A stretch of DNA of 64,000 nucleotides, from NCBI RefSeq assembly GCF_020400605.1, contig NZ_JAINRD010000005.1, positions 124,001-188,000 on the forward strand, written 5' to 3'. Each line of letters opens with the position of its first letter. Position 1 is the first letter of the stretch. The notes under the pieces are model-generated. The model did not search any database, was not told the origin of the DNA, and saw only the letters and a program-made list of their open reading frames with translations. Source of the stretch: Streptomyces aculeolatus. Its GTDB lineage: Bacteria > Actinomycetota > Actinomycetes > Streptomycetales > Streptomycetaceae. A program made the position numbers and the translations under genes. This document shows positions 1 through 8,426 of this stretch, piece after piece.

Positions 1-1403
1 CAGCGGCGGCGCAGCTCGTGTCCGGGGACTTCGCCGTTGGTGCGCCAGGCGGTGTCCGCGTAGCGCGCGGCGGCGCGGTCGCGGGCGGCCCGGACCCGCG
101 CGGCGGCGTCGGCGGTGGGCTCGGCGCGTACGCCGGCGGCCGAGAGCTCGGCGCGGCTGACGGCGTCCACGGCGACGCGGAGGTCGACGCGGTCGAGGAG
201 CGGTCCGGTGAGGCGGCCCTGGTAGCGCCGGATGGCCATGGGGGCGCATTCGCAGCCGCCTTCCTGCCGGGCGAAGCGGCCGCAGGGGCAGGGGTTGGCG
301 GCGAGGACCATGAGGAAGCGGGCGGGGAACTGCACGACGCCCGCCGATCTGGCCACGACGACGTGTCCGGATTCGAGCGGCTGTCTGAGGGCGTCGAGGA
401 TCCGGCCGCTGAATTCTGGTGCTTCGTCCAGAAAAAGTACGCCTCTGTGTGCGAGGGAGACGGCTCCCGGCTTGGGCAGGGCGTTGCCGCCGCCGATGAG
501 GGCGGGCAGGGTCGCGGAGTGGTGCGGGGCGGCGTAGGGGGCTTCGCCGACGAGGGGTTGGCCCGCGGGCAGGGTGCCGGCCACCGAGTGGATGGCGGTG
601 ACTTCGAGCGCTTCGGTCTCGGTGAGCGGCGGCAGGAGTCCGGGCAGCCGTTCGGCGAGCATCGTCTTTCCTGCTCCCGGCGGTCCTTTCAGGTAGAGGT
701 GGTGGCCGCCCGCGGCGGCGACTTCGAGGGCGAAGCGCGCCCGGTGCTGTCCGGCGACGTCGGCGAGGTCCGGCCGGTACGCGCCGGGGCCGCAGGCCGC
801 CGGGGTGCACCAGCCGGCTCCGGGGACGGCGAGGCGGGGCGACGGGACGGCCGGTGCGGTGTCGGGGTCGGCGGGTTCGTCGGGGGGCGGTTCGTCGTTG
901 AGGACGGCGATGAGCTGGCGCAGGCTGCGGACGCCGAGGACGGAGACGTCGGGCACGAGGGCGGCCTCGCCCGCGGCGGCTTCGGGGACGACGACCTGGC
1001 GGCAGCCGGCGTCCGCCGCGGCGAGCACGGCGGGCAGTACGCCGGGCACGGGCCGGACGCGGCCGTCGAGGCTCAGCTCGCCGACCATGACGAGCCCGGT
1101 GAGCGCGTCGGGCGCGATGCGTCCGGCGGCGCCGAGGGTGGCGCAGGCGATGCCGAGGTCGAAGCCGCTGCCCGACTTGGGGACGGCGGCGGGGCTGAGG
1201 CCGACGGTGAGCTTCTTCTGCGGCCAGTCGACGCCGGAGTTGACGACGGCGGCGCGTACGCGGTCGCGGCTTTCCGTGAGGCTCTTGTCGGGGAGCCCGA
1301 CCAGCGTGAACGTGGCGACGCCGGGCTCCAGGTCGGCCTGGATCTCGACGACGACGCCCTCCACGCCGACGAGGGCGACCGAGCACGTACGGGCGAAGGC
1401 CAT
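1..1403 (-). CDS. YifB/ComM-family Mg-chelatase-like AAA+ ATPase (3' part lies outside the window)
   Basis: The minus-strand frame opens with ATG at 1403 ([20 protein letters not shown]) and runs off the left edge after about 467 codons, so the C-terminus is missing. The N-terminal third is the Lon-protease-like fold of this family, with the stretch VGLPDKSLTESRDRVRAAV. A AAA+ core follows, with Walker A GPPGAGKTML, Walker B GVLFLDEAPEF and the cysteine-bearing segment NPCPCG. ComM in naturally competent bacteria is a helicase that promotes branch migration of incoming DNA; in Streptomyces the role is unproven. Its start overlaps the yraN stop by one base (TGATG), so translation is probably coupled. 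In related genomes dprA follows, which fits a DNA-processing operon. The Mg-chelatase name reflects similarity only. Confidence 0.93.
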   Translation of the reverse strand, partial: MAFARTCSVALVGVEGVVVEIQADLEPGVATFTLVGLPDKSLTESRDRVRAAVVNSGVDWPQKKLTVGLSPAAVPKSGSGFDLGIACATLGAAGRIAPDALTGLVMVGELSLDGRVRPVPGVLPAVLAAADAGCRQVVVPEAAAGEAALVPDVSVLGVRSLRQLIAVLNDEPPPDEPADPDTAPAVPSPRLAVPGAGWCTPAACGPGAYRPDLADVAGQHRARFALEVAAAGGHHLYLKGPPGAGKTMLAERLPGLLPPLTETEALEVTAIHSVAGTLPAGQPLVGEAPYAAPHHSATLPALIGGGNALPKPGAVSLAHRGVLFLDEAPEFSGRILDALRQPLESGHVVVARSAGVVQFPARFLMVLAANPCPCGRFARQEGGCECAPMAIRRYQGRLTGPLLDRVDLRVAVDAVSRAELSAAGVRAEPTADAAARVRAARDRAAARYADTAWRTNGEVPGHELRRR

Positions 1404-1768
1404 CAGGCGGCCCCCCGTACGTGCTCGACGACGGGGGCGCCGCGCTCCGGCAGCACCACGCCGACGACGTCGATCCGCACGCCGCCCGGCGGGGGGCCGC
1501 CGTGCCGCAGGACCCAGGCTTCGGCGAGCCGCCGCAGCCGGTCGGCCTTGGCCGGCGGGACGCCGGCCATCGGATGCTCCCAGCCGCCTGCCCGTCTGGT
1601 CTTGACCTCGCAGACGACGAGGGCTTCGCCGTCGAGCGCGACGATGTCGATCTCGCCGTCGGTGCCGCATCTCCAGTTCCGCGCCAGGACGGTCATGCCC
1701 GCCTCGGCGAGCCGCCGCTCCGCGATCCGTTCCCCGTACTGTCCGAGCGCCTGCCGCTGCTTCGGCAT
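1403..1768 (-). CDS. YraN/UPF0102 family endonuclease-like protein
   Basis: This is a 121-residue protein starting [20 protein letters not shown]. It carries the family core [22 protein letters not shown], which resembles a PD-(D/E)XK nuclease site (D, then ExK) similar to Holliday-junction resolvases. Length is normal for the family. No biochemical role is firmly established, although the usual neighbours (comM, dprA, rnhB) suggest DNA processing. The gene is first in a small run with the comM-like gene, sharing one base with it. A 117-bp gap upstream holds a hairpin and two DnaA-box-like 9-mers, so it probably has its own promoter. Confidence 0.9.
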   Translation of the reverse strand: MPKQRQALGQYGERIAERRLAEAGMTVLARNWRCGTDGEIDIVALDGEALVVCEVKTRRAGGWEHPMAGVPPAKADRLRRLAEAWVLRHGGPPPGGVRIDVVGVVLPERGAPVVEHVRGAA

Positions 1769-1823
1769 GTCGCACCACCTCCGCGTCCGACTGTGGCGCG
1801 CCGCGGAGAAAGTTGTTGATCTT

Positions 1824-1850
1824 GGTGGATAACCGGCGGGTTGTGGACAA
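1824..1850 (-). promoter_or_regulatory. pair of DnaA-box-like 9-mers upstream of yraN
   Basis: On the minus strand the sequence reads TTGTCCACA (1842-1850), a perfect match to the Streptomyces DnaA box, then nine bases later TTATCCACC (1824-1832), which differs from a consensus box only at the last base. Both point the same way, toward yraN. Whether DnaA binds here is inference from sequence alone. Confidence 0.45.
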
Positions 1851-1876
1851 CTCCCTCACCCATGAGGGTGAGGGAG
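1851..1876 (-). terminator. hairpin after the DUF2469 gene
   Basis: An 11-bp perfect stem (1851-1861 with 1866-1876) and a 4-base loop start ten bases after the DUF2469 stop codon. There is no U-tract, which is usual for Streptomyces terminators. It separates the sipZ-DUF2469 unit from yraN. Confidence 0.65.
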
Positions 1877-1885
1877 GCGGGGAAC

Positions 1886-2203
1886 TCAGCCGAGGTCGTC
1901 GGAGGGCAGCTCCAGGTCGGACTTGCTCAGCTCCTCGATGTTCACATCCTTGAACGTGAGCACCCGCACCTGCTTGACGAAGCGGGCCGGCCGGTACATG
2001 TCCCAGACCCAGGCGTCCGCCATGGACACCTCGAAGAACACCTCGCCCTGGACCGAGTGGACCTGCATCTCGTAGTCGTTGGTGAGGTAGAAACGCCGCT
2101 CGGTCTCGATCACGTATTTGAACAGACCGACGACGTCGCGGTACTCCCGGTAGAGCTTCAGCTCCATCTCGGTCTCGTACTTCTCGAGGTCCTCGGCGCT
2201 CAT
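1886..2203 (-). CDS. DUF2469 family conserved actinobacterial protein
   Basis: This 105-residue acidic protein begins MSAEDLEKYETEMELKLYRE and contains the strongly conserved blocks YREYRDVVGLFKYVIETERR, FYLTNDYEMQVH and DAWVWDMYRP. DUF2469 is near-universal in Actinobacteria and has no established function. I chose the ATG at 2203 rather than longer openings in the same frame because a purine-rich AAGGGGA lies just upstream and the family begins here. The start overlaps the sipZ stop in an ATGA, so the gene is translationally coupled to the signal peptidase upstream. No signal peptide or membrane segment is visible. Confidence 0.9.
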   Translation of the reverse strand: MSAEDLEKYETEMELKLYREYRDVVGLFKYVIETERRFYLTNDYEMQVHSVQGEVFFEVSMADAWVWDMYRPARFVKQVRVLTFKDVNIEELSKSDLELPSDDLG

Positions 2204-2955
2204 GGCACGTTCCCCTTCCGCCTGTGCGTGACCCCATTGTGCGTCTCCCGGGCGCGACGGGCCCGGGCATAGCCGGAAACCGGCCCGTAGGCGGCCCCGC
2301 CCAGGATCAGCGCCGCCCCGGCGACCACTGCGAACACCAGCATCCGCAGCGGCCCGGGCCCGGAGAGCCCGCCGGGAAGCGCCGCGAAGCCGTCCGGGCG
2401 CTCCAGCATGCCCGCACTGCCCAGGGGCCACGCCGTCGCGTCGACCCGGCCCTTGACGGCGTCGCGGGGTATGGCTCCGCCGCCCGATTCGGCCAGGTGG
2501 TTGCGGGAGTCGACGGAGTCGCCGCGGTGGTCGCCGAGGAGGAAGATCATCCCCTCCGGCACGGTGGTCGCGGGGAAGTCCTCCTGCGCCGCCCGCTCAC
2601 CCTCCGTGACGTACGGCTCCGCCACCGGCGTGCCGTCGATCGTCAGCCGCCCCTGCCCGTCGCAGCAGCCGACGGTGTCCCCGCCGACCGCGACGACCCG
2701 CTTGACCATCGGCAGGTCGCCCCACGCCGTGTCCTCGAAGACCACGACGTCGCCGCGGCGCACCTCGTCGCCCGAGATCCGCTCGGCCAGCACCCGGTCG
2801 CCGGAGGCGACGGTGGGCGCCATGGAGGACGTCGGCACGGTGTACGGCACGTACGCCACGGCTCCCCAGACAAAGCCGCCGAGGAACAGCACGCACCCGG
2901 CCGCCACGGCCAGGCCCGACAGCACGTTCCCCTTGCGACCGGCTCCGCTGCTCAT
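2200..2955 (-). CDS. sipZ: type I signal peptidase (SipZ position)
   Basis: This 251-residue membrane protease removes signal peptides from exported proteins. An N-terminal membrane segment (about residues 14-36) precedes the catalytic-serine box TVPTSSMAPTVASGDRVLAE. The general-base lysine lies in MVKRVVAVGGD and the last conserved box is GDHRGDSVDSRNH. A second membrane segment (LRMLVFAVVAGAALILGGAAY) sits at the C-terminus. S. lividans has four adjacent genes, sipW, X, Y and Z, with sipZ heading a separate unit. The same holds here: 267 bp without a recognisable gene (2956-3222) separate it from sipY, and it overlaps the DUF2469 start by four bases. The letter is assigned by position. Confidence 0.92.
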   Translation of the reverse strand: MSSGAGRKGNVLSGLAVAAGCVLFLGGFVWGAVAYVPYTVPTSSMAPTVASGDRVLAERISGDEVRRGDVVVFEDTAWGDLPMVKRVVAVGGDTVGCCDGQGRLTIDGTPVAEPYVTEGERAAQEDFPATTVPEGMIFLLGDHRGDSVDSRNHLAESGGGAIPRDAVKGRVDATAWPLGSAGMLERPDGFAALPGGLSGPGPLRMLVFAVVAGAALILGGAAYGPVSGYARARRARETHNGVTHRRKGNVP

Positions 2956-3222
2956 GGCCGCACACTACCCAGAGGCCCGCCAGGCAGTCAGCCCGCTCGG
3001 TGAACCACCGCGGCCGGCGACGCCGGCCCCCGCCGCAGAACCGCCCCGGGCCCGCAGAACCGCAGGTCAGGCCGATCGCGTACGCGCTGGAGGCCGCCGG
3101 CGCCCGACGATCACGTCACCCGGACGGCCCTCTGGGCCCAGACCGCCCGGCGCCGCTCTGCCGCGCCCGCCCCGGCCAGGGGCAGGCACCCGCCCCGGCC
3201 GGGGACTGGCGCCCGGCCGGCC

Positions 3223-4332
3223 TCAGTCGTTCAGGTCCGCCTTGCGGATCAGCCGGCGCCGCCGCCAGAGCACCAGCGGCACCGCGCCCACCAGCCCCAG
3301 GGCCGCGGGCGCCGCGCCCGCGGCGGCGTTCAGCCCGGGCTGGTCGAAGGTGCCCGGCACCGGCAGCGTGCCCCAGCGGTCGATCGGCCAGGCCCGCGCG
3401 ATGGCCCGGCCGACGACCAGGTCCTCGTCGACGAAGCCCTTGTCCGGCGACTTCTCGTGGTAGCGGGAGTCGAGCGAGTCCTGCCGGTGGTCGCCCATCA
3501 CCCACAGCTTGCCCTCGGGCACCTTCACCGGCCCGAAGTCGTTGTCCTCGCAGGGGGTGTCACCGGGGAAGATGTACGAAGTCTCGTCCAGCGCCTTGCC
3601 GTTGACCTTCACCGGGCCGACGCCCTTGCACTCCACGGTGTCCCCGCCGACGGCGATGACGCGCTTGATGAGGTCCTGCTCCTCCGCCGAGGGCATGAGG
3701 CCGATGAAGCTCAAGCCCTTCTGGATGCCTTCGAGTACGGGCCCGGAGTCGGACGGCGGCGCCTCGTTCAGCCAGCCGCCCGGGTCGTGGAAGACGACGA
3801 CCTCGCCGCGCTCCGGCTCGGCGCCGAACCACGGCGTGAGCTTGTCCACCAGCACGCGGTCGCCGACCTGCAGGGTGTTCTGCATGGAGTTGGAGGGGAT
3901 GGAGAACGCCTGCACCAGGAAGGTCTTGATGATCAGCGCGAGGACCAGCGCGACCAGGATGAGGATCGGCAGCTCCTTCCAGAAGGAGCGCTGCTTCTTC
4001 GCACCCGCGTCTGCCGTGCCCGCGCCGTCGTCGTCCCCGCCGCTCCCCGTGCTGCCGCCGTCCGTGCCGTCCCCGCCGCCGTCGCTCATCGCTCCCGCTT
4101 CCGTCGCCGCAGGGCCGTCGGGAGCACCGGGCGCCGCGTCCTGCCGGACGTCGCCCTTGGCGAGTGAGGGTCGGTGGGCGTCGTCCCCGGGGGTGTCCGC
4201 CGTCGGGCCGTCGGCCGCCTGCTCCGGAGGGCCGCCAGGAGGGCCCGCAGCCGGCTGCTGCGCCCGCCCCTGACCGGGCCGGTCCTCGGGACCTTCGTGA
4301 CCGGACCGGGCGCTGACTGCCACGTCCCCCAC
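3223..4332 (-). CDS. sipY: type I signal peptidase (SipY position)
   Basis: The Ser-Lys protease core is complete: membrane anchor ELPILILVALVLALIIKTFL, serine box IPSNSMQNTLQVGDRVLVDK, lysine in LIKRVIAVGGD and GDHRQDSLDSRYH. A C-terminal membrane helix is followed by WRRRRLIRK. I chose the GTG at 4332 (MGDVAVSARSGHEG; 369 residues) because AGGTGAGG lies at ideal spacing upstream. An ATG at 4089 (288 residues) makes an exact ATGA junction with the sipX stop and is the alternative. With the longer start the first 246 bases lie out of frame inside the 3' end of sipX. The roughly 80 extra N-terminal residues are a low-complexity cytoplasmic stretch rich in Pro, Ala, Gly and Asp. Confidence 0.88.
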   Translation of the reverse strand: MGDVAVSARSGHEGPEDRPGQGRAQQPAAGPPGGPPEQAADGPTADTPGDDAHRPSLAKGDVRQDAAPGAPDGPAATEAGAMSDGGGDGTDGGSTGSGGDDDGAGTADAGAKKQRSFWKELPILILVALVLALIIKTFLVQAFSIPSNSMQNTLQVGDRVLVDKLTPWFGAEPERGEVVVFHDPGGWLNEAPPSDSGPVLEGIQKGLSFIGLMPSAEEQDLIKRVIAVGGDTVECKGVGPVKVNGKALDETSYIFPGDTPCEDNDFGPVKVPEGKLWVMGDHRQDSLDSRYHEKSPDKGFVDEDLVVGRAIARAWPIDRWGTLPVPGTFDQPGLNAAAGAAPAALGLVGAVPLVLWRRRRLIRKADLND

Positions 4333-5621
4333 ATCCACTCCTCACCTTGCCGCTGCCTGCCCCGGGTCAGGTGCAGGCCCACCACTCCCATAACGAGCGA
4401 GAGTTCCGCAGGAGTCGGGAGGGGCTCCATTCGGCCCACTTCTTTCGAGGACACCTTATTCGCCTGCTCGTCCGGGTCCGGAACCGAGGCATAGGTGTCC
4501 GGTGAGTCGAATTTGTTCCAGTGGTCGAGCGGCCAGGCGATGGCCATCGCCCTGCCGACGACGTCGTCCTCGGAGATCGTGCCCTGGTACGGACCGTCCA
4601 GGTGGTAGCGCGAGTCGGCGGAGTTGGAGCGGTGGTCGCCCATGACGAAGATCCGGCCGTCCGGCACGGTGACGTCGAAGGTCGCCTTCGACGGCTTGTC
4701 GCCGGGGTTCAGGTAGGGCTCCACCAGTGCGGTGCCGTTGACCGTGACCCGCCCCGAGTCGTCGCAGCAGACGACCCGGTCGCCGCCGACCGCCACGGCC
4801 CGTTTGATCAGATCCTGCTCGTGCTCCGAGGGCAGCAGCCCGATGAACGTCAGCACGTCCTTGGCCTGGGCGATGCCCACCGGGTCGTCGAGGCGGTCCT
4901 CCTCGCGGTTGCTGAGCCAGCCGCCGGGGTCCTTGAAGACGACGATGTCGCCGCGCTCCGGCTTCGCTCCGAACCAGGGCGTGAGCTTGTCCACGACGAC
5001 GCGGTCGCCGATCCGGATCGTCTGCTCCATGGATCCGGAGGGGATGACGAACGCCTGCAGCAGGAAGGTCTTGACGCCCAGCGCGATGAGCATGGCCGCG
5101 CCGATGATGAGCGGGATCTCCTTTATCCGCGACCGGGTTCTGCGCCGCCGCGCCCGCTTGGCCGCCTTGCGGCGCTCCGCGCGCCCGCCAGTGCGCGGCG
5201 GCGGCTCGCCGCCCCGCCTGCGGGTGCCTTCCGGCTCGCCGCCGTCTCCCGGCTCGTACGGGTCGTCGCCCCCGCCGCCGGGACCGTACGGGTCGCCCTC
5301 GCGCCCTCCGCCCGGTCCGTACGGGTCCTCCCCGCCGCCTCCGCCTGCGTAGGGATCCCCGCTGCCGCCGCGTGCGTACGGATCCCTGCCGCCGCCGCGT
5401 CCGTACGGGTCCTCACCGGCACCACCGCGCCGATACGGATCCCCGCCGCCGCGTCCGTACGGCTCCTCGCCGCCTCCGCGTGGGTACGGACCTCCCTGCC
5501 CGCCACCGGTGCCGTACGCGCCGCCGCCGCCGTGGGGATCGCGGCGCCCCCGCCCGCCTCCCGTGCCGCGCCGGTCCTCCTGACCGCCGCCGCCCGCGTG
5601 ACGCCCGTGGCTACCCCCCAT
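4086..5621 (-). CDS. sipX: type I signal peptidase (SipX position) with long Gly/Tyr-rich N-terminus
   Basis: The frame encodes 511 residues, against roughly 320 for the S. lividans protein as I recall it. Residues up to about 130 are cytoplasmic repeats built on PYGRGGG/DPY units, then a basic stretch (KAAKRARRRRTRSR) and the anchor EIPLIIGAAMLIALGVKTFL. The protease core is intact: IPSGSMEQTIRIGDRVVVDK, LIKRAVAVGGD, GDHRSNSADSRYH. A short C-terminal hydrophobic segment (LSLVMGVVGLHL) is probably the natural end. The last ~85 codons overlap sipY in another frame and are Arg/Pro/Thr-rich like a shadow frame, so the stop seems to have moved downstream. The start overlaps the sipW stop by 11 bases. 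Confidence 0.9.
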   Translation of the reverse strand: MGGSHGRHAGGGGQEDRRGTGGGRGRRDPHGGGGAYGTGGGQGGPYPRGGGEEPYGRGGGDPYRRGGAGEDPYGRGGGRDPYARGGSGDPYAGGGGGEDPYGPGGGREGDPYGPGGGGDDPYEPGDGGEPEGTRRRGGEPPPRTGGRAERRKAAKRARRRRTRSRIKEIPLIIGAAMLIALGVKTFLLQAFVIPSGSMEQTIRIGDRVVVDKLTPWFGAKPERGDIVVFKDPGGWLSNREEDRLDDPVGIAQAKDVLTFIGLLPSEHEQDLIKRAVAVGGDRVVCCDDSGRVTVNGTALVEPYLNPGDKPSKATFDVTVPDGRIFVMGDHRSNSADSRYHLDGPYQGTISEDDVVGRAMAIAWPLDHWNKFDSPDTYASVPDPDEQANKVSSKEVGRMEPLPTPAELSLVMGVVGLHLTRGRQRQGEEWMWGTWQSAPGPVTKVPRTGPVRGGRSSRLRALLAALRSRRPTARRRTPPGTTPTDPHSPRATSGRTRRPVLPTALRRRKRER

Positions 5622-6333
5622 ATCCCGGCCGCCCCAGCGAGCCGACGCGATCCGGCGGCCACCCCCGCCAGTCCGCCCTGCCGATCACCTTGTCCACCGA
5701 GACGGTGCCGCCGCCCGGCGACCCGAGGTGGTCGCGGGAGTCGCGGGAGTCGCTGCGGTGGTCGCCCATGACCCACAGCCGGTCCGGCGGCACGATGGTG
5801 TCGAACTCGACCAGCGACGGGGCGTCGCCCGGATACAGGTACTCCCGCTCGTCGAGCGGCTCTCCGTTCACCGTCACCCTCCCCCGTGCGTCGCAGCAGG
5901 CCACCCGGTCGCCGCCGACACCGATGACGCGCTTGACGTAGTCGGTGCCGTCGGGCTCCGCAAGTCCGGTGGCCGCGCCGGCCTTGCGCAGCAGGCCCGG
6001 CACCGGTCCCCCGTCGTCGCCCGCGGCGGCGAAGGTTCCGGAGCCGTCGAAGACGACAACGTCTCCGCGCTCCGGTTCGTCCCCGAACGCGTAAGCGAGC
6101 TTGTTGACCAATACCCGGTCACCGGGCTGGAGAACCGGCTCCATGGAACTGCTCGGCACCAGGAACGGCTGGACGACGAAGGCGCTGACGAGCAGCCCGA
6201 CGACGGTGCAGCCGGCCGCGAAGGCGAAGGCCCAGCGCAGCGGACGGACAAAAGAGGAGCGCGACTTCTCCTCCTGCCCGGACTCCGGGGAGGAGGAGTC
6301 GTCGCGCTCCTCGGGCCGCGGCTGAGTGTCCAT
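5611..6333 (-). CDS. sipW: type I signal peptidase (SipW position)
   Basis: This 240-residue protein has one N-terminal membrane segment (about residues 33-55). The catalytic serine is about S63 in VPSSSMEPVL, the general-base lysine about K134 in DYVKRVIGVGGD, and the last box is GDHRSDSRDSRDH. Unlike the other three it ends soon after the protease domain with no second membrane helix, as reported for SipW. It is first of the sipW-X-Y run and follows rplS by 46 bp, so it may be read partly from the ribosomal-protein promoters upstream. Four paralogues in tandem are normal for Streptomyces, whose heavy secretion load is the usual explanation. Confidence 0.92.
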   Translation of the reverse strand: MDTQPRPEERDDSSSPESGQEEKSRSSFVRPLRWAFAFAAGCTVVGLLVSAFVVQPFLVPSSSMEPVLQPGDRVLVNKLAYAFGDEPERGDVVVFDGSGTFAAAGDDGGPVPGLLRKAGAATGLAEPDGTDYVKRVIGVGGDRVACCDARGRVTVNGEPLDEREYLYPGDAPSLVEFDTIVPPDRLWVMGDHRSDSRDSRDHLGSPGGGTVSVDKVIGRADWRGWPPDRVGSLGRPGYGG

Positions 6334-6379
6334 CGCAGCGAAGCCTAATATGGCGGTTCGCCCGCGTGGACCGGCCGCG

Positions 6380-6727
6380 TCAGCTCTCGCGCTTCTCCTT
6401 GATCTTCGCGGCCTTGCCGCGGAGGTCGCGCAGGTAGTACAGCTTGGCGCGGCGCACCTGGCCGCGGGTCACGAGCTCGATCTTCTCGACGACCGGGGTG
6501 TGCACGGGGAAGGTGCGCTCGACGCCGACGCCGAAGCTGACCTTGCGGACCGTGAAGGACTCGCGGACCCCGGCGCCCTGCCGGCGGATGACGACACCCT
6601 TGAACTGCTGGACACGGGAGCGGTTGCCCTCGATGACGCGCACGTGCACGTTGACCGTGTCACCGGGCCGGAAGGGCGGTACGTCGTCGCGCAGGGAGGC
6701 TGCGTCGACGCTTTCGAGAAGGTTCAT
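6380..6727 (-). CDS. rplS: 50S ribosomal protein L19
   Basis: This 115-residue protein ([20 protein letters not shown]) shows the L19 hallmarks [41 protein letters not shown] and the basic end [20 protein letters not shown]. Length is normal. L19 lies at the 30S-50S interface. The 134-bp gap to trmD upstream contains a small hairpin (6-bp stem around 6818-6832), which could be a partial terminator or processing site. The order rpsP-khpA-rimM-trmD-rplS is widely conserved. Confidence 0.97.
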   Translation of the reverse strand: MNLLESVDAASLRDDVPPFRPGDTVNVHVRVIEGNRSRVQQFKGVVIRRQGAGVRESFTVRKVSFGVGVERTFPVHTPVVEKIELVTRGQVRRAKLYYLRDLRGKAAKIKEKRES

Positions 6728-6861
6728 GACCGTCTGCTTTCTTCGCCGATGCCACAGGTCATCGACAAGAGTCCGAAGTGGGACGAGGATGCTGCAGCGT
6801 CGTACGGGCGTCGTGTCCCCCTGTGGCAGGGGCGCCGCGTCGGACGGCAGGCAGCAGCCGC

Positions 6862-7671
6862 CTATTCTTCCACGTCGCCGGCCGTACGCCAAAATCGTCC
6901 GTCGGGCCCCTCGGTCCAGCCGAGTCCGGCGAGCAGCGCCCTGTCGTGCTTGTCGTACGCGCCCGGGGCGGCCCGTTCGATCAGGTCGGGGCGGACCTCC
7001 GCGGTGCGGCGCAGGGCCTCGTCGCGGCGCCAGCGGGCGATGCGGCCGTGGTCGCCGCTGAGCAGGACGTCGGGTACGGGCCGGCCGCGCCAGTCGGGCG
7101 GCTTGGTGTAGACGGGGCCTTCGAGGAGGTCGGCCATGGCGCCGGGGGCGAAGGAGTCGTCCTGGTGGGAGGCCGCGTTGCCGAGGACGCCGGGCAGCAG
7201 CCGCACGACGGCTTCGGCGATGACGAGGACGGGGGCCTCGCCGCCGGCCAGGACGTAGTCGCCGATGGACACCTCGTGCAGGCGGTAGCGGCCGGCGTAC
7301 TCCTCGACGAGGCGGCGGTCGATGCCCTCGTAGCGGGCGGGGGCGAAGACCAGCCAGGGCTCGGCGGCCAGTTCCACGGCCAGTTCCTGGGTGAAGGGGC
7401 TGCCGCTGGGCGTCGGGACGACGAGCACGGGGTCGCCCGGCCCGGATTCGGCGACGGCGTCGAGGGCGGCGCCCCACGGCTCGGGCTTCATGACCATGCC
7501 GGGACCGCCGCCGTAGGGGGTGTCGTCCACGGTGTTGTGCCGGTCGAACGCCCAGTCGCGCAGGTCGTGGACGCGGACGTCGAGCACGCCGCGGTCGATG
7601 GCCTTACCGAGAAGCGAGAGCCGCAGGGGCTCCAGGTACGCGGGGAAGATCGAGACGACGTCGATCCTCAC
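6862..7671 (-). CDS. trmD: tRNA (guanine-37-N1)-methyltransferase TrmD
   Basis: This 269-residue SPOUT enzyme methylates G37 next to the anticodon using S-adenosylmethionine and so prevents +1 frameshifts. The start is GTG ([20 protein letters not shown]). The substrate loop [17 protein letters not shown] and the trefoil-knot segment [27 protein letters not shown] are intact. Its GTG overlaps the rimM stop (GTGA), indicating coupled translation. Confidence 0.97.
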   Translation of the reverse strand: MRIDVVSIFPAYLEPLRLSLLGKAIDRGVLDVRVHDLRDWAFDRHNTVDDTPYGGGPGMVMKPEPWGAALDAVAESGPGDPVLVVPTPSGSPFTQELAVELAAEPWLVFAPARYEGIDRRLVEEYAGRYRLHEVSIGDYVLAGGEAPVLVIAEAVVRLLPGVLGNAASHQDDSFAPGAMADLLEGPVYTKPPDWRGRPVPDVLLSGDHGRIARWRRDEALRRTAEVRPDLIERAAPGAYDKHDRALLAGLGWTEGPDGRFWRTAGDVEE

Positions 7672-8261
7672 GCGGGGCCCTCTCCCCCGCGGCGGTCCTC
7701 GGGCCCGTCCCCGCGCCCGTCGTCGGAGCCGCCGTCCCGGCCGCCGCCGGCGGTCACGTCGAGCAGCCCGGGCGGCGGCTCGACGACGACGCGCTGCGCG
7801 TCGAGGTCGATCTCGGGCACGATCTCGGTGACGAACGGGATCAGCGCCTCGCCGCCGTCGGGGCGGGCGACGACCAGCAGGTCCTGGTACGGCAGGTGGG
7901 CCACCTCCGCGACGCGCCCCACGGGGGTGCCGTCGCGCAGGACGACGTCGAGGTCGGCGAGTTGGTGGTCGTAGTACTCCTCGGGGTCCTCCGGGGTCGC
8001 CTCGGGGTCCACGTCGGCGACGAGGAGGATGTTGCGCAGGGCCTCGGCGGCGGTGCGGTCGGCAACGCCCTCGAAGCGCAGCAGCAGCCGGCCGCTGTGG
8101 ACCCGCCCGGTGGCGATGGTCAGCGGCCCGGCGTCCGCCGGGTCGGTGGTGAGGACGGCGCCGGGGGCGAGCCGCCGCTCGGGCTCGTCGGTGCGTACCT
8201 CGACGGTGACCTCGCCCTTGATCCCGTGGGCGCGGCCGATCCGCGCGACTACGAGTTGCAC
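7668..8261 (-). CDS. rimM: 16S rRNA maturation factor RimM
   Basis: This 197-residue factor begins at GTG with [20 protein letters not shown], the RimM N-terminal barrel that binds S19 during 30S head assembly. The C-terminal PRC-barrel spans about residues 95-170 ([17 protein letters not shown] to [20 protein letters not shown]). A glycine/aspartate-rich tail of about 25 residues follows and is not part of the fold. It overlaps trmD by four bases. A 165-bp gap to khpA upstream holds nothing I recognise. Confidence 0.95.
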   Translation of the reverse strand: MQLVVARIGRAHGIKGEVTVEVRTDEPERRLAPGAVLTTDPADAGPLTIATGRVHSGRLLLRFEGVADRTAAEALRNILLVADVDPEATPEDPEEYYDHQLADLDVVLRDGTPVGRVAEVAHLPYQDLLVVARPDGGEALIPFVTEIVPEIDLDAQRVVVEPPPGLLDVTAGGGRDGGSDDGRGDGPEDRRGGEGPA

Positions 8262-8426
8262 GGGTGCCTTCCTCTTCGTACGTCGTCGGCCGTCACCCGG
8301 CGCACGCCGGGCCTCGCGGGCGTACGGGACGCCCCGCCGCCCGGGTACGGCGACGGGCCGGGGCGCCTGCCGGCCTCCCCGGCCCGTGCCGGTGACGACT
8401 GCTCCGTCCGTCGGTGCGACGGCGGG

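Noticed and set aside
18..1832. Long plus-strand open frame across the comM/yraN region
   Set aside because: It is antisense to two genes with clear family motifs; high GC leaves antisense frames open, and its sequence has no recognisable domain.
4086..4338. sipX tail as a separate functional domain
   Set aside because: Its Arg/Pro/Thr-rich composition mirrors an out-of-frame reading of sipY; I treat it as read-through past the normal end.
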